Positions 16,357 through 23,471 of a stretch of DNA of 64,000 bases are shown piece by piece; the stretch's first letter is position 1, and each line of letters begins with the position of its first letter. Below the pieces are notes generated by a model. That model made no database searches and was not told where the DNA came from. It worked only from the letters and a program-made list of their open reading frames with translations. The position numbers were made by a program, and so were the translations under genes. This DNA is from Rhodoglobus vestalii (GTDB lineage: Bacteria; Actinomycetota; Actinomycetes; Actinomycetales; Microbacteriaceae), in contig NZ_VFRA01000001.1 in NCBI RefSeq assembly GCF_006788895.1, forward strand, positions 2,294,001 to 2,358,000, in the 5' to 3' direction.

Positions 16357-16429
16357 TAGAAACACACAACCGTGGCCCTGTTTTCAGTTGGCGAAAGTGG
16401 CCCTATTTTCGGTTGGCGTTAACAATGCC

Positions 16430-16914
16430 AGAGCGAGCAGTCCTTGGCAGAATTCGACAAGTACCTATGCGAGACAAGAAGCGGCCGTTTGGTGGCATTT
16501 AGGCGGGGTGCAGGAGGCGCTGCAACTACACCGCCCTTTAGCCAGACGGTGAACGAACGCTCTTCGAGCCGACTCACCGTTGCGCGCGGTACCGAGCTTC
16601 GTGCCCGTTAGCCGAACCCCCTACGGGACGGTCACCTGTCTCGCAGTCGCTCATCGTGGGCAGTGGAACAGGACGCAATGCTGTGCGTCACCGCGTCATT
16701 ACTACTTCGACCAGAGACTCTGACGCGGGCCGCCTGGAAGCAGCCAGCGGCCAGCGATCACCCCGAAACTTCGGGACGATCGTTCACGTCCTTTGGCCTG
16801 GTGCGCTCGTGACCGTATTCTGCTCGGCGCTGCAAACGATCGAGCCTTAGACCGGGCACCGTCCGAAAGGCGCCAGCGAGCACGCGAAAGATTGCTCCGC
16901 TGTGAGTGATGGTG
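16430..16914. other. 485-bp stretch between IS21 and IS3 without a recognisable gene
   Basis: This was the natural continuation of the sequence upstream of mrpA before IS21 inserted at ATGCC. I see no frame with family resemblance, no strong hairpin and no tRNA. It may be remains of DNA acquired with the mrp operon or the far edge of a lost neighbouring gene truncated by the adjacent IS3 element. Confidence 0.4.
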
Positions 16915-16946
16915 GGGACTGCTGAAGCTTTGGTTGACTCGGTTCC

Positions 16947-17836
16947 TTAGGCCGCCAGTGTGACGGTCTTTTTCATTATGGTCTCGTATTCGATCGGTGT
17001 CAGCCTCCCAAGTCGGCGTTGTCTCCTTCGCCGGTGGTAGGTGCCCTCGATCCAGTTGATGATCTCGAGTCGGAGCTCGTCGCGGGTGACCCACGAGCGT
17101 TGATTCAGGACATTTTTTTGCAGCAACGCGAAGAAGGATTCCATGGCTGCATTGTCACCGCATGCCGCGACTTTCCCCATCGAGCCCAGCAGCCCGTTCT
17201 GGGCGAGTGCGCGCACGAATTTCCGTGACCGAAATTGGCTTGGGATCCTCGGTCGGAGTGAACAATCACTGCCGTGGGGTGCTCCCGGTGGGTGACGGCC
17301 ATGGTGAGCGCGTCAACGGCCAGCCGAGCTTTCATCCTCGTATCGATGGAATAGCCAACGATGCGATTCGAGAACACATCTTTGATTGCGCAAAGATAAA
17401 GCTTTCCCTGACTCGTTTTGTGTTCCGTGATGTCGGTGAGCCACAGCTGATTTGGCCTCGACGCGGTGAAGACCCGCTGCACCCGATCGTCGTGCACGGG
17501 TGGGCCTGGTTTCCGGTTGCGGCCCTTCTTCTTCGCGAACACGCTCCATAGTCGCTGCTGGGAACAGAGCCGCCAGACGCGGCGTTCGCTGGCGGTGAAG
17601 CCCAATTCGGCGAGTTCGTCAGCGATGAACCGATACCCGAACGTCGGGTCATCGGCGTGCGCATCGAACGCGGCGTTAATAAGATGAGCATCGTCCCAGT
17701 CCCGGGCGGAGACGGGGTTCTTGACCCATTTATAGAACGCTTGCGGGGAGAAGCCCAGCACCCGGCAGGCCACCGTGATGGGAACCCGTATCGGGGCATC
17801 CAGCGCGGCAAGGTCACGGACCAGCGGGAACATCAT
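16947..17836 (-). pseudogene. IS3 element A transposase orfB, frameshifted
   Basis: The integrase domain is split over two frames. The first (17836 down to about 17240) reads through WLTDITEHKT (first Asp) and IVHSDRGSQ (second Asp), then becomes nonsense and stops at 17105. The second (from about 17235 down to 16947) continues with VRALAQNGLLGSMG, NAAMESFFALLQ (catalytic Glu) and the C-terminal RRRQRRLG. The junction contains CCAAGCCAA (reverse strand, about 17235-17243), a near-tandem duplication that looks like a 5-bp insertion. The element is therefore probably inactive. Confidence 0.85.
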
Positions 17837-18132
17837 TTTGGGAGCTGCGCCTGAGACAGATACGCCACAGCGCGCCGCATCACCTCGGCTTCCTGCTCGA
17901 GCAGGCGGATACGTTTGAGCGCCTCCCGCAACGCCACCACATCACCAGCAGCTCCGGCTCCGGTCGATGGTCCGACGAGGCCACGCTCCTGCAACTCGGC
18001 CGCGCGCATCCACGTCGACAACGCAGACTTCGACACACCGAAGTCCTTCGCGATCTGCCGCTGCGTTGCCGCGCCCTGCTTCGCAACCGCGACGACATCG
18101 CGCTTGAACTCATCCGTGTAATTCTTCGGCAT
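17833..18132 (-). CDS. IS3 element A orfA (helix-turn-helix protein)
   Basis: From ATG 18132 this gives 99 residues: MPKNYTDEFKRDVVAVA, a helix-turn-helix with RQIAKDFGVSKSALSTW, and a C-terminal leucine-zipper-like helix (LREALKRIRLLEQEAEVM). The end of the frame contains the -1 slippery heptamer CCCAAAA (reverse strand, 17836-17842) right before the stop, where the orfB start ATG also overlaps. OrfA alone binds the ends; the OrfAB fusion is the transposase. Confidence 0.9.
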   Translation of the reverse strand: MPKNYTDEFKRDVVAVAKQGAATQRQIAKDFGVSKSALSTWMRAAELQERGLVGPSTGAGAAGDVVALREALKRIRLLEQEAEVMRRAVAYLSQAQLPK

Positions 18133-18241
18133 GATTACCATCCTCCCGCATCGCAAAACGATGCAGTCCAAGTGACCTGCCCCACAGTTTGGTTACCTTG
18201 TAACTTTTGGATTTTTGGGCCTTGCTGGAAGGCTGTGAAGC

Positions 18242-18538
18242 ATGCCAAGACCGTATCCTGCCGAGTTCCGCGCCCGCGCTGTCGCGTTGATGCGTGCCGG
18301 GAAACCAATCGCGACGACCGCTGCTGCGCTGGGTGTGAGCCAGTCGTGCCTGCATAACTGGATCCGACAAGATCAAGTAGATCGTGGTGATCTGCCTGGT
18401 GTCACGACGTCGGAGAGCGCCGAGCTGAGACGAGCGCGCAAACGCATCCGTCAGCTGGAGTTGGAGGTCGAGATTTTGACGAAAGCATCGCATTTCTTGG
18501 CGGAGGATGAGCCTCACCCAAAAGGGTTCACCCGGTGA
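18242..18538 (+). CDS. IS3 element B orfA
   Basis: The 98-residue protein starts MPRPYPAEFRARAVALMRAG and has the helix-turn-helix TTAAALGVSQSCLHNWIRQ followed by a coiled helix (ELRRARKRIRQLELEVEIL). The slippery heptamer CCCAAAA lies in the correct phase at 18517-18523, 15 bp before its stop codon, allowing -1 frameshifting into orfB. It differs clearly from orfA of element A, so the two are different IS3 elements rather than copies of one. Confidence 0.93.
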   Translation: MPRPYPAEFRARAVALMRAGKPIATTAAALGVSQSCLHNWIRQDQVDRGDLPGVTTSESAELRRARKRIRQLELEVEILTKASHFLAEDEPHPKGFTR

Positions 18539-19395
18539 TCGACAGGTTGGTCGACGCCGGGCTACCTCCGAAGGTGTGCTGTCGTGTCCTCGGGGTCAGC
18601 AGCCCCGGCTACTACCGTTACCGGAACCGGCCGCTCTCACCCACGCAGATGCGCCGGAAGTGGCTCACCGGCCTGATCCGTGAAGTCCACGTTGCCTCCC
18701 GTGGAACCTACGGCTCCCGTCGCGTTCACGCTGAACTCACCCTGGGGATGGGAGTCAAGGTTAGTGAGCGACTGGTCGCGGTGTTGATGAGTTTGGCCGG
18801 AATCTACGGACTCCCGGGCCCGGCGCGCGTGAAACGACTGCATGGGATTGTCACGGCCGATGACCTGGTGAATCGCAAGTTCCACCGCCTGTCGCCCAAC
18901 GAGCTGTGGGTCACGGACATCACGGAACATCCCACGCGAGAGGGGAAGGTTTTCTGCTGTTGCGTGCTGGACTCGTTCAGCCGAAGGATCGTCGGCTGGT
19001 CAATCGATACTGTCCAAGATGCCAACCTGGTGGTGAACGCCCTGGATATGGCGATCAAGAATCGCAGGCCAGAGCCTGGCAGTGTTGTTCACGCCGATCA
19101 CGGCACCCAGTTCACCTCTTGGGCCTTCACCAACAAGATTCGCTCGTCCGGCATGATGCCATCCTTCGGTTCTGTCGGGGATGGACTCGACAACGCGATG
19201 ATGGAATCCTTCTGGTCGTCGATGCAGATTGAGATGCTCAACCGGAAGAAATGGAAAACCCGGCTCGAGCTCGCGAACGCAATGTTCGACTACATCGAGA
19301 TCTTCTACAACCGACAGCGACGCCACTCCGGCCTCGGCTATCGAACCCCAATCGAGTACGATCTAACATACGAAAACCAATCAATCTCCGCCTGA
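18535..19395 (+). CDS. IS3 element B transposase orfB
   Basis: The 286-residue protein starts at a GTG overlapping the orfA stop by 4 nt. It has the HTH_21 segment SRGTYGSRRVHAEL and an rve integrase core: Asp in LWVTDITEHPT, Asp in VVHADHGTQFTSW and Glu in NAMMESFWSSMQ, then the C-terminal FYNRQRRHSGLGYRTPIEY. All catalytic residues are present. It is normally produced as an OrfAB fusion by -1 frameshift. Confidence 0.93.
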   Translation: MIDRLVDAGLPPKVCCRVLGVSSPGYYRYRNRPLSPTQMRRKWLTGLIREVHVASRGTYGSRRVHAELTLGMGVKVSERLVAVLMSLAGIYGLPGPARVKRLHGIVTADDLVNRKFHRLSPNELWVTDITEHPTREGKVFCCCVLDSFSRRIVGWSIDTVQDANLVVNALDMAIKNRRPEPGSVVHADHGTQFTSWAFTNKIRSSGMMPSFGSVGDGLDNAMMESFWSSMQIEMLNRKKWKTRLELANAMFDYIEIFYNRQRRHSGLGYRTPIEYDLTYENQSISA

Positions 19396-19465
19396 AACTC
19401 CACACCTCAACAGGTAACTGAAACATGGGGCAGGTCAAAGAATCAACCAAACCTTCAGCAGTCCC

Positions 19466-19894
19466 TTGGTGATTCTGCTGGGACCGGGGCAGGGCGGTGA
19501 CTCACCGATGTTCCCCGAAGTCTTGGGGAGCCTGCGAGTGCCTCGGCTCGGCGGGGGTCGGCCTCGCACGACGCCGGATCGAGCGATGGGTGACAAAGCG
19601 TATTCGTCCAAAGCTAATCGGAAAATGCTCCGGGATCGTGGCATTCATGCCGTGATCCCGGAACGATCGAACCAGGTCGCCAATCGGAAACGACGTGGCC
19701 AAGCCGGAGGTCGCCCTCCCACTTTTGACAAGGTGTCCTACAAACGCCGCAACGTCATTGAGCGGTGTTTCGAGGTCTTCAAGCAGTGGCGTGGCATCGC
19801 CACCCGCTACGACAAACTCGCCCTCACCTACCGCGGCGGGGTTGTCCTCCGGGCCATAATCATCTGGGCTAAGGCATTAGGAGACACGCCCTAG
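19466..19894 (+). pseudogene. truncated inverted IS5 copy (3' part of transposase and right end)
   Basis: From 19466 (TTGGTGATT) the sequence is almost identical to the IS5 element at 6690-7124 in opposite orientation, with one visible residue change (SDQ to SNQ). It retains the last 142 codons, including the second Asp ([10 protein letters not shown]), the catalytic Glu ([10 protein letters not shown]) and the complete terminal repeat at 19874-19893, ending in CTAG (19891-19894). The N-terminal two-fifths and left end are lost where IS3 element A abuts. Confidence 0.92.
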
Positions 19895-19953
19895 ATCGGT
19901 CGAGGGAAAGAATGTCGACCAGACTTCCCAACTCACCACAATTAACTCTACCG
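19895..19953 (-). promoter_or_regulatory. probable displaced promoter region of nhaA2
   Basis: On the reverse strand a TAGAGT box (19945-19950) and the block containing GGGAAGTCTGGTCG resemble the nhaA1 promoter region (TAGAAT at 4671-4676, GGGAAGTCTAGTCG). Removing everything between the two CTAG sites (6690-6693 and 19891-19894) would place this region about 35 bp upstream of the nhaA2 start, with a single CTAG inside TAGGAG. The rest of the stretch to 20174 shows no gene. Confidence 0.55.
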
Positions 19954-20174
19954 CCCATCGCTGGATGCCGACGCAGGCAGCGAAGCCTCCGGAGGCCGCC
20001 GTGAGCGCACCGATAGTCTGGCGTGATGCATACGACGATGGCCGCCGGTGGGAGCCGGAAACCAACCCCACGGTATTCACTCGTTGCTGAGGACGTCCTG
20101 AGGGAGTCCTCGACGTCAACAAGTGGCCTGAGTCAGGTGCCGGTGGCGCAGCGCCTGCAGGAGTCCTGCCGTGG

Positions 20175-23100
20175 GTGGTCCGGTCGCCGCAAGAACGCTG
20201 TGGTGCTCGTGTGAGCGGTGGTGACCGACCGGCGTACGACGCGGTCATCTTTGACATGGATGGCGTCGTCACCGACACCGCATCGCTTCATGCCAAGGCT
20301 TGGCGAGTCGTGTTCGACGACACACTTGCGCAGTTCCCAGAGACCGAGACGCGTCCTTTCGACCCCGACGTTGATTATCGCCGGTATGTCGACGGTCGCC
20401 CCCGCGAAGACGGTGTGCGCAGTTTCTTGCTCTCCCGCGGCATCACCCTTCCGGAGGAGAGTTCGGATGGCGGGACGACGGTGGCGTCGGTATCGGAGCA
20501 GAAGCAGGCCGCCTTCGACGCGCTACTCGACCGGGAGGGCGTCGCCGCTTTTCCTGACGCGGTGGCGTTGCTGGAGCGCCTACTCGTCGGGGCTGTTCCG
20601 GTCGCGCTGGTCACGTCAAGCCGCAACGCCGAACGCATCCTTGACGCGGCTGGGCTGGACTCATACTTCTCAGTGAGGGTCGATGGCATAACCGCAATTG
20701 AAGCGGGCCTGCTGGGCAAGCCCGATCCGGCGATGTTTCTTGAGGCGGCCCGGCTTTTGGGGGCATCTCCTCAGCGCACCGTTGTTCTCGAGGATGCCGA
20801 AGCGGGCGTCAAAGCTGCTGTCCGCGGCGGGTTCGGTCTGGTAGTCGGGGTGGCACGAACCGGGCACGGGGACCAGCTGCGTGCCGCCGGGGCGGATGTC
20901 GTCGTCCGCACGCTCGACGGGTTCGACCCCATGTGGGCACCGCGGCGGCGCCCACATGAGTCGGAGCATCGCGATCAGGGGAACGACCAGTGGGTGCTGC
21001 GCTACGACTCCTTCGACGCCGCAACCGAGGGGCAACGGGAAACGCTCTGCACGGTGGGCAACGGCTACTGGGCCACTCGTGGGGCCTCGCCTGAGGCAAC
21101 CGCCGACGAGGTCCACTATCCCGGGACGTATCTCGCCGGCATCTACAACCGCGTGCGCACCCCGCTCGCTGATGGCGTGGTCGAGGATGAGCATCTCGTG
21201 AACGCTCCCAACTGGCTACCGCTCTCGTTCCGCATCGATGGCGCTGATTGGTTCCACCCGTCGAATACTGAGGTCGTGGACTTCAGCCAAGAACTTGACC
21301 TGAAGGTGGGCATCCTCACTCGGGTTCTCCGGATTCGTGACACGGGGGGCCGCAGCACGCTCGTCACATCACGCCGCTTCATTTCGCAGGCAGATCACCA
21401 CGTCGCTTGTCTGAAGACGACGTTCGTGTCCGAGAACTGGTCGGGCACGGTCACGGTGCGTTCGGCGATTAACGGTGCGGTGGCGAACCGGAATGTCGAC
21501 GAGTACACCCTGCTGGCGGATACGCACCTCGTCCCCGTGGCGGTTTCGGCGATCGACGACGAGACGACCCTGCTCGAATGCGTGACCTCGCAATCACGCG
21601 TGCACATTGCGATGGCCGCACGTACGCGGGTATTCGCAGCGCATGATCTGGTGTCCAGTACCCGCGACCTGATGGCGCAGCAAGGATATGTGGCGCAGGA
21701 GTTCGATCTGGAGGTGCACCAGGGACGCCCGGTCACGGTCGAGAAGGTGGCCGTGGTCAGCAGTTCTCGAGATCGCGCCATCGCGTCACCTTCGTATGCC
21801 GTGACCAGTTGGATTCGCAGACTTCCCGACATTTCCGTGCTGGAGGAGGCTCATGAACGCGCATGGCGGGGCCTGTGGCGCGATTTTGCGGTTGAGATCG
21901 ACGGTCCAGCACGCCAGTCGCTCGCGCTCAACCTGAATACATTTCATGTGCTGCAAACTGTGGCGGCGGCCAACGCCGATCTCGACGCTGGCGTTCCGGC
22001 GCGGGGACTGCACGGCGAGGGCTATCGCGGACATGTTTTCTGGGACGAGATCTTCGTCTACCCCATGCTGACGATGCGTCGCCCCGACCTCAGCCGGGCG
22101 CTCCTCGGCTACCGTTATCGTAGACTGCCGGAAGCCAAGGCAGCCGCGCGCGAGGCCGGACACGACGGGGCGATGTTCCCGTGGCAGAGCGGCGTCGACG
22201 GTCGCGAAGAGACGCCCGTTCAACTCTACAATAAGCGCAGCGAGCGCTGGATCCCCGACAACTCCCGCTACCAGCGGCACGTCGGGCTCGCCGTCGCTTA
22301 CGGCGTGTGGGAGTACTTCGAGACGACCGCCGACGAAGCTTACCTGTTGGACCAGGGCATCGAGCTGCTCGTCGAGGTCTCTCGCTTCTTCGCCAGCCTC
22401 GCGCGTTTCGACGGCGATTCCGATCGCTATGACATCGACGGCGTGATGGGCCCGGATGAGTTTCATGACGCAAACCCTGGTGCCGACCGGCCGGGCCTGC
22501 GGAACAACGCGTATACGAACGTGATGACTGCGTGGGTGCTGAAGCGCACCATCGATGGGCTGGGTCGTGTACGTGGACGCGCCAGCCATTCGGTTTGGGA
22601 ACGCATCCATGTCACCCCTGATGAGCTCGAAAACTGGGCGCACATCAGCCGACGGTTGCGTGTTCCGTTCCATAAAGATGGGGTGATCAGCCAGTTTGAG
22701 GGCTACGAGCAGCTCCCCGAGTTTGACTGGGCAGGGTATCGAGCCAAGTACGGGCGCATCGGGCGGATGGATCTCATCCTCCACTCGGAAGGTGACAGCA
22801 CCAACAACTACCGGTTGTCGAAACAGGCCGACGTTCTTATGCTGTTATACCTCTTCTCTGCCGAAGAGTTGCGCGAACTCCTGGCGGACATGGGCTATGG
22901 CTTGTCGCCTGAGACGGTCCTCAGCACAGTGGAGTTCTACGGCGCGAGATCGACGCACGGGTCGACGCTCAGCAACGTCGTGCACTCGTGGGTGGAGGCG
23001 AGGCGGGACAGGTCGCGCTCATGGGAGTTTCTCACTCAGGCACTCGACAGTGATCTCGCAGACATTCAGGGCGGCACCACGAGAGAGGGAATACACCTTG

Positions 23101-23378
23101 GTGCCCTCGCCGGGTCGGTCGACCTAGTTGTCCGCTGTTACACCGGTCTGGAGTTTCGCGGTGACGCGCTGTGGTTCAATCCCGTGCTTCCGCCGGAATT
23201 GCCCCGCGTGCACTTCACGCTTGTATACCGAGACCAGCCCATCCGGGTCGAAGTGACCGCGGAGCACCTGCGGCTCGCTCTCGAGCCTTGCGAGGCGGCC
23301 CCCATCACAGTAAGGACCCCCCAAGACATAGTGGTGCTCGCAGCTGGTGACACACACGAGTTCCGGCTTCTGCCGTAG
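20175..23378 (+). CDS. HAD beta-phosphoglucomutase-like / GH65 disaccharide phosphorylase fusion
   Basis: This protein of about 1060 residues has two enzymes in one chain. Residues about 18-245 are a HAD phosphatase/beta-phosphoglucomutase: FDMDGVVTDTASLHAKAW, VTSSRN and GKPDPAMF with VLEDAEAGVKAA. Residues about 265-1060 are glycoside hydrolase family 65: WVLRYDSFDAATEG, TVGNGYWATRG, the barrel GYRGHVFWDEIFVYP and the acid residue in VMGPDEFHD. GH65 enzymes split maltose, trehalose or kojibiose with phosphate to glucose plus beta-glucose-1-phosphate, which the HAD part could convert to glucose-6-phosphate. The exact disaccharide is uncertain. AGGAG at 20158-20162 favours GTG 20175; GTG 20211 is the alternative. 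Confidence 0.9.
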   Translation: MVRSPQERCGARVSGGDRPAYDAVIFDMDGVVTDTASLHAKAWRVVFDDTLAQFPETETRPFDPDVDYRRYVDGRPREDGVRSFLLSRGITLPEESSDGGTTVASVSEQKQAAFDALLDREGVAAFPDAVALLERLLVGAVPVALVTSSRNAERILDAAGLDSYFSVRVDGITAIEAGLLGKPDPAMFLEAARLLGASPQRTVVLEDAEAGVKAAVRGGFGLVVGVARTGHGDQLRAAGADVVVRTLDGFDPMWAPRRRPHESEHRDQGNDQWVLRYDSFDAATEGQRETLCTVGNGYWATRGASPEATADEVHYPGTYLAGIYNRVRTPLADGVVEDEHLVNAPNWLPLSFRIDGADWFHPSNTEVVDFSQELDLKVGILTRVLRIRDTGGRSTLVTSRRFISQADHHVACLKTTFVSENWSGTVTVRSAINGAVANRNVDEYTLLADTHLVPVAVSAIDDETTLLECVTSQSRVHIAMAARTRVFAAHDLVSSTRDLMAQQGYVAQEFDLEVHQGRPVTVEKVAVVSSSRDRAIASPSYAVTSWIRRLPDISVLEEAHERAWRGLWRDFAVEIDGPARQSLALNLNTFHVLQTVAAANADLDAGVPARGLHGEGYRGHVFWDEIFVYPMLTMRRPDLSRALLGYRYRRLPEAKAAAREAGHDGAMFPWQSGVDGREETPVQLYNKRSERWIPDNSRYQRHVGLAVAYGVWEYFETTADEAYLLDQGIELLVEVSRFFASLARFDGDSDRYDIDGVMGPDEFHDANPGADRPGLRNNAYTNVMTAWVLKRTIDGLGRVRGRASHSVWERIHVTPDELENWAHISRRLRVPFHKDGVISQFEGYEQLPEFDWAGYRAKYGRIGRMDLILHSEGDSTNNYRLSKQADVLMLLYLFSAEELRELLADMGYGLSPETVLSTVEFYGARSTHGSTLSNVVHSWVEARRDRSRSWEFLTQALDSDLADIQGGTTREGIHLGALAGSVDLVVRCYTGLEFRGDALWFNPVLPPELPRVHFTLVYRDQPIRVEVTAEHLRLALEPCEAAPITVRTPQDIVVLAAGDTHEFRLLP

Positions 23379-23459
23379 CGGGCGGGAACTGGGGGTGTTG
23401 CCGGCGACTGAGTCTCGCGAAACTCGCGGTTGTTGCACCATTTATTGCTGTTAGACGCT

Positions 23460-23465
23460 TAAGGT
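23460..23465 (+). promoter_or_regulatory. -10 box of the helicase-like gene (leaderless)
   Basis: TAAGGT ends 6 nt before the GTG at 23472 and fixes that start codon. Confidence 0.55.
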
Positions 23466-23471
23466 GGCGGT

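Larger units (their letters stand above)
14255..16424 (+). mobile_element. IS21-family insertion sequence, intact
   Basis: The 2170-bp element starts TGTTAACGCC and ends in the imperfect inverse (GGCGTTAACA at 16415-16424). Both ends carry repeated internal copies of the terminal sequence. A 5-bp duplication ATGCC flanks it (14250-14254 and 16425-16429). It carries istA and istB with overlapping ends and no visible damage, so it looks recent and potentially active. It lies about 100 bp upstream of the mrp promoter. Confidence 0.95.
18173..19437 (+). mobile_element. IS3-family element B, intact, nested in element A
   Basis: The 1265-bp element has inverted ends starting TGACCTGCCCCA (18173-18184 and 19426-19437) with further partial pairing (GTTACCT). 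A 3-bp duplication AAG flanks it (18170-18172 and 19438-19440), the usual IS3 duplication size. It carries orfA and orfB without visible damage. It landed between orfA of element A and that element's right end. Confidence 0.93.
16915..19465 (-). mobile_element. IS3-family element A, interrupted by IS3 element B
   Basis: Ends 16915-16942 and 19438-19465 are inverted repeats matching at about 24 of 28 positions (GGGACTGCTGAAG outermost). The coding part is on the reverse strand at 16947-18132. Another IS3 element is inserted in its 5' untranslated part at 18173-19437, leaving only 28 bp of the right end beyond it. The right end abuts a truncated IS5 copy at 19466 with no target duplication, so a deletion or rearrangement happened at this junction. 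Confidence 0.85.

Noticed and set aside
21786..22784. Minus-strand open frame of 332 codons inside the GH65 gene
   Set aside because: It is antisense to conserved catalytic GH65 sequence and has no recognisable domain.
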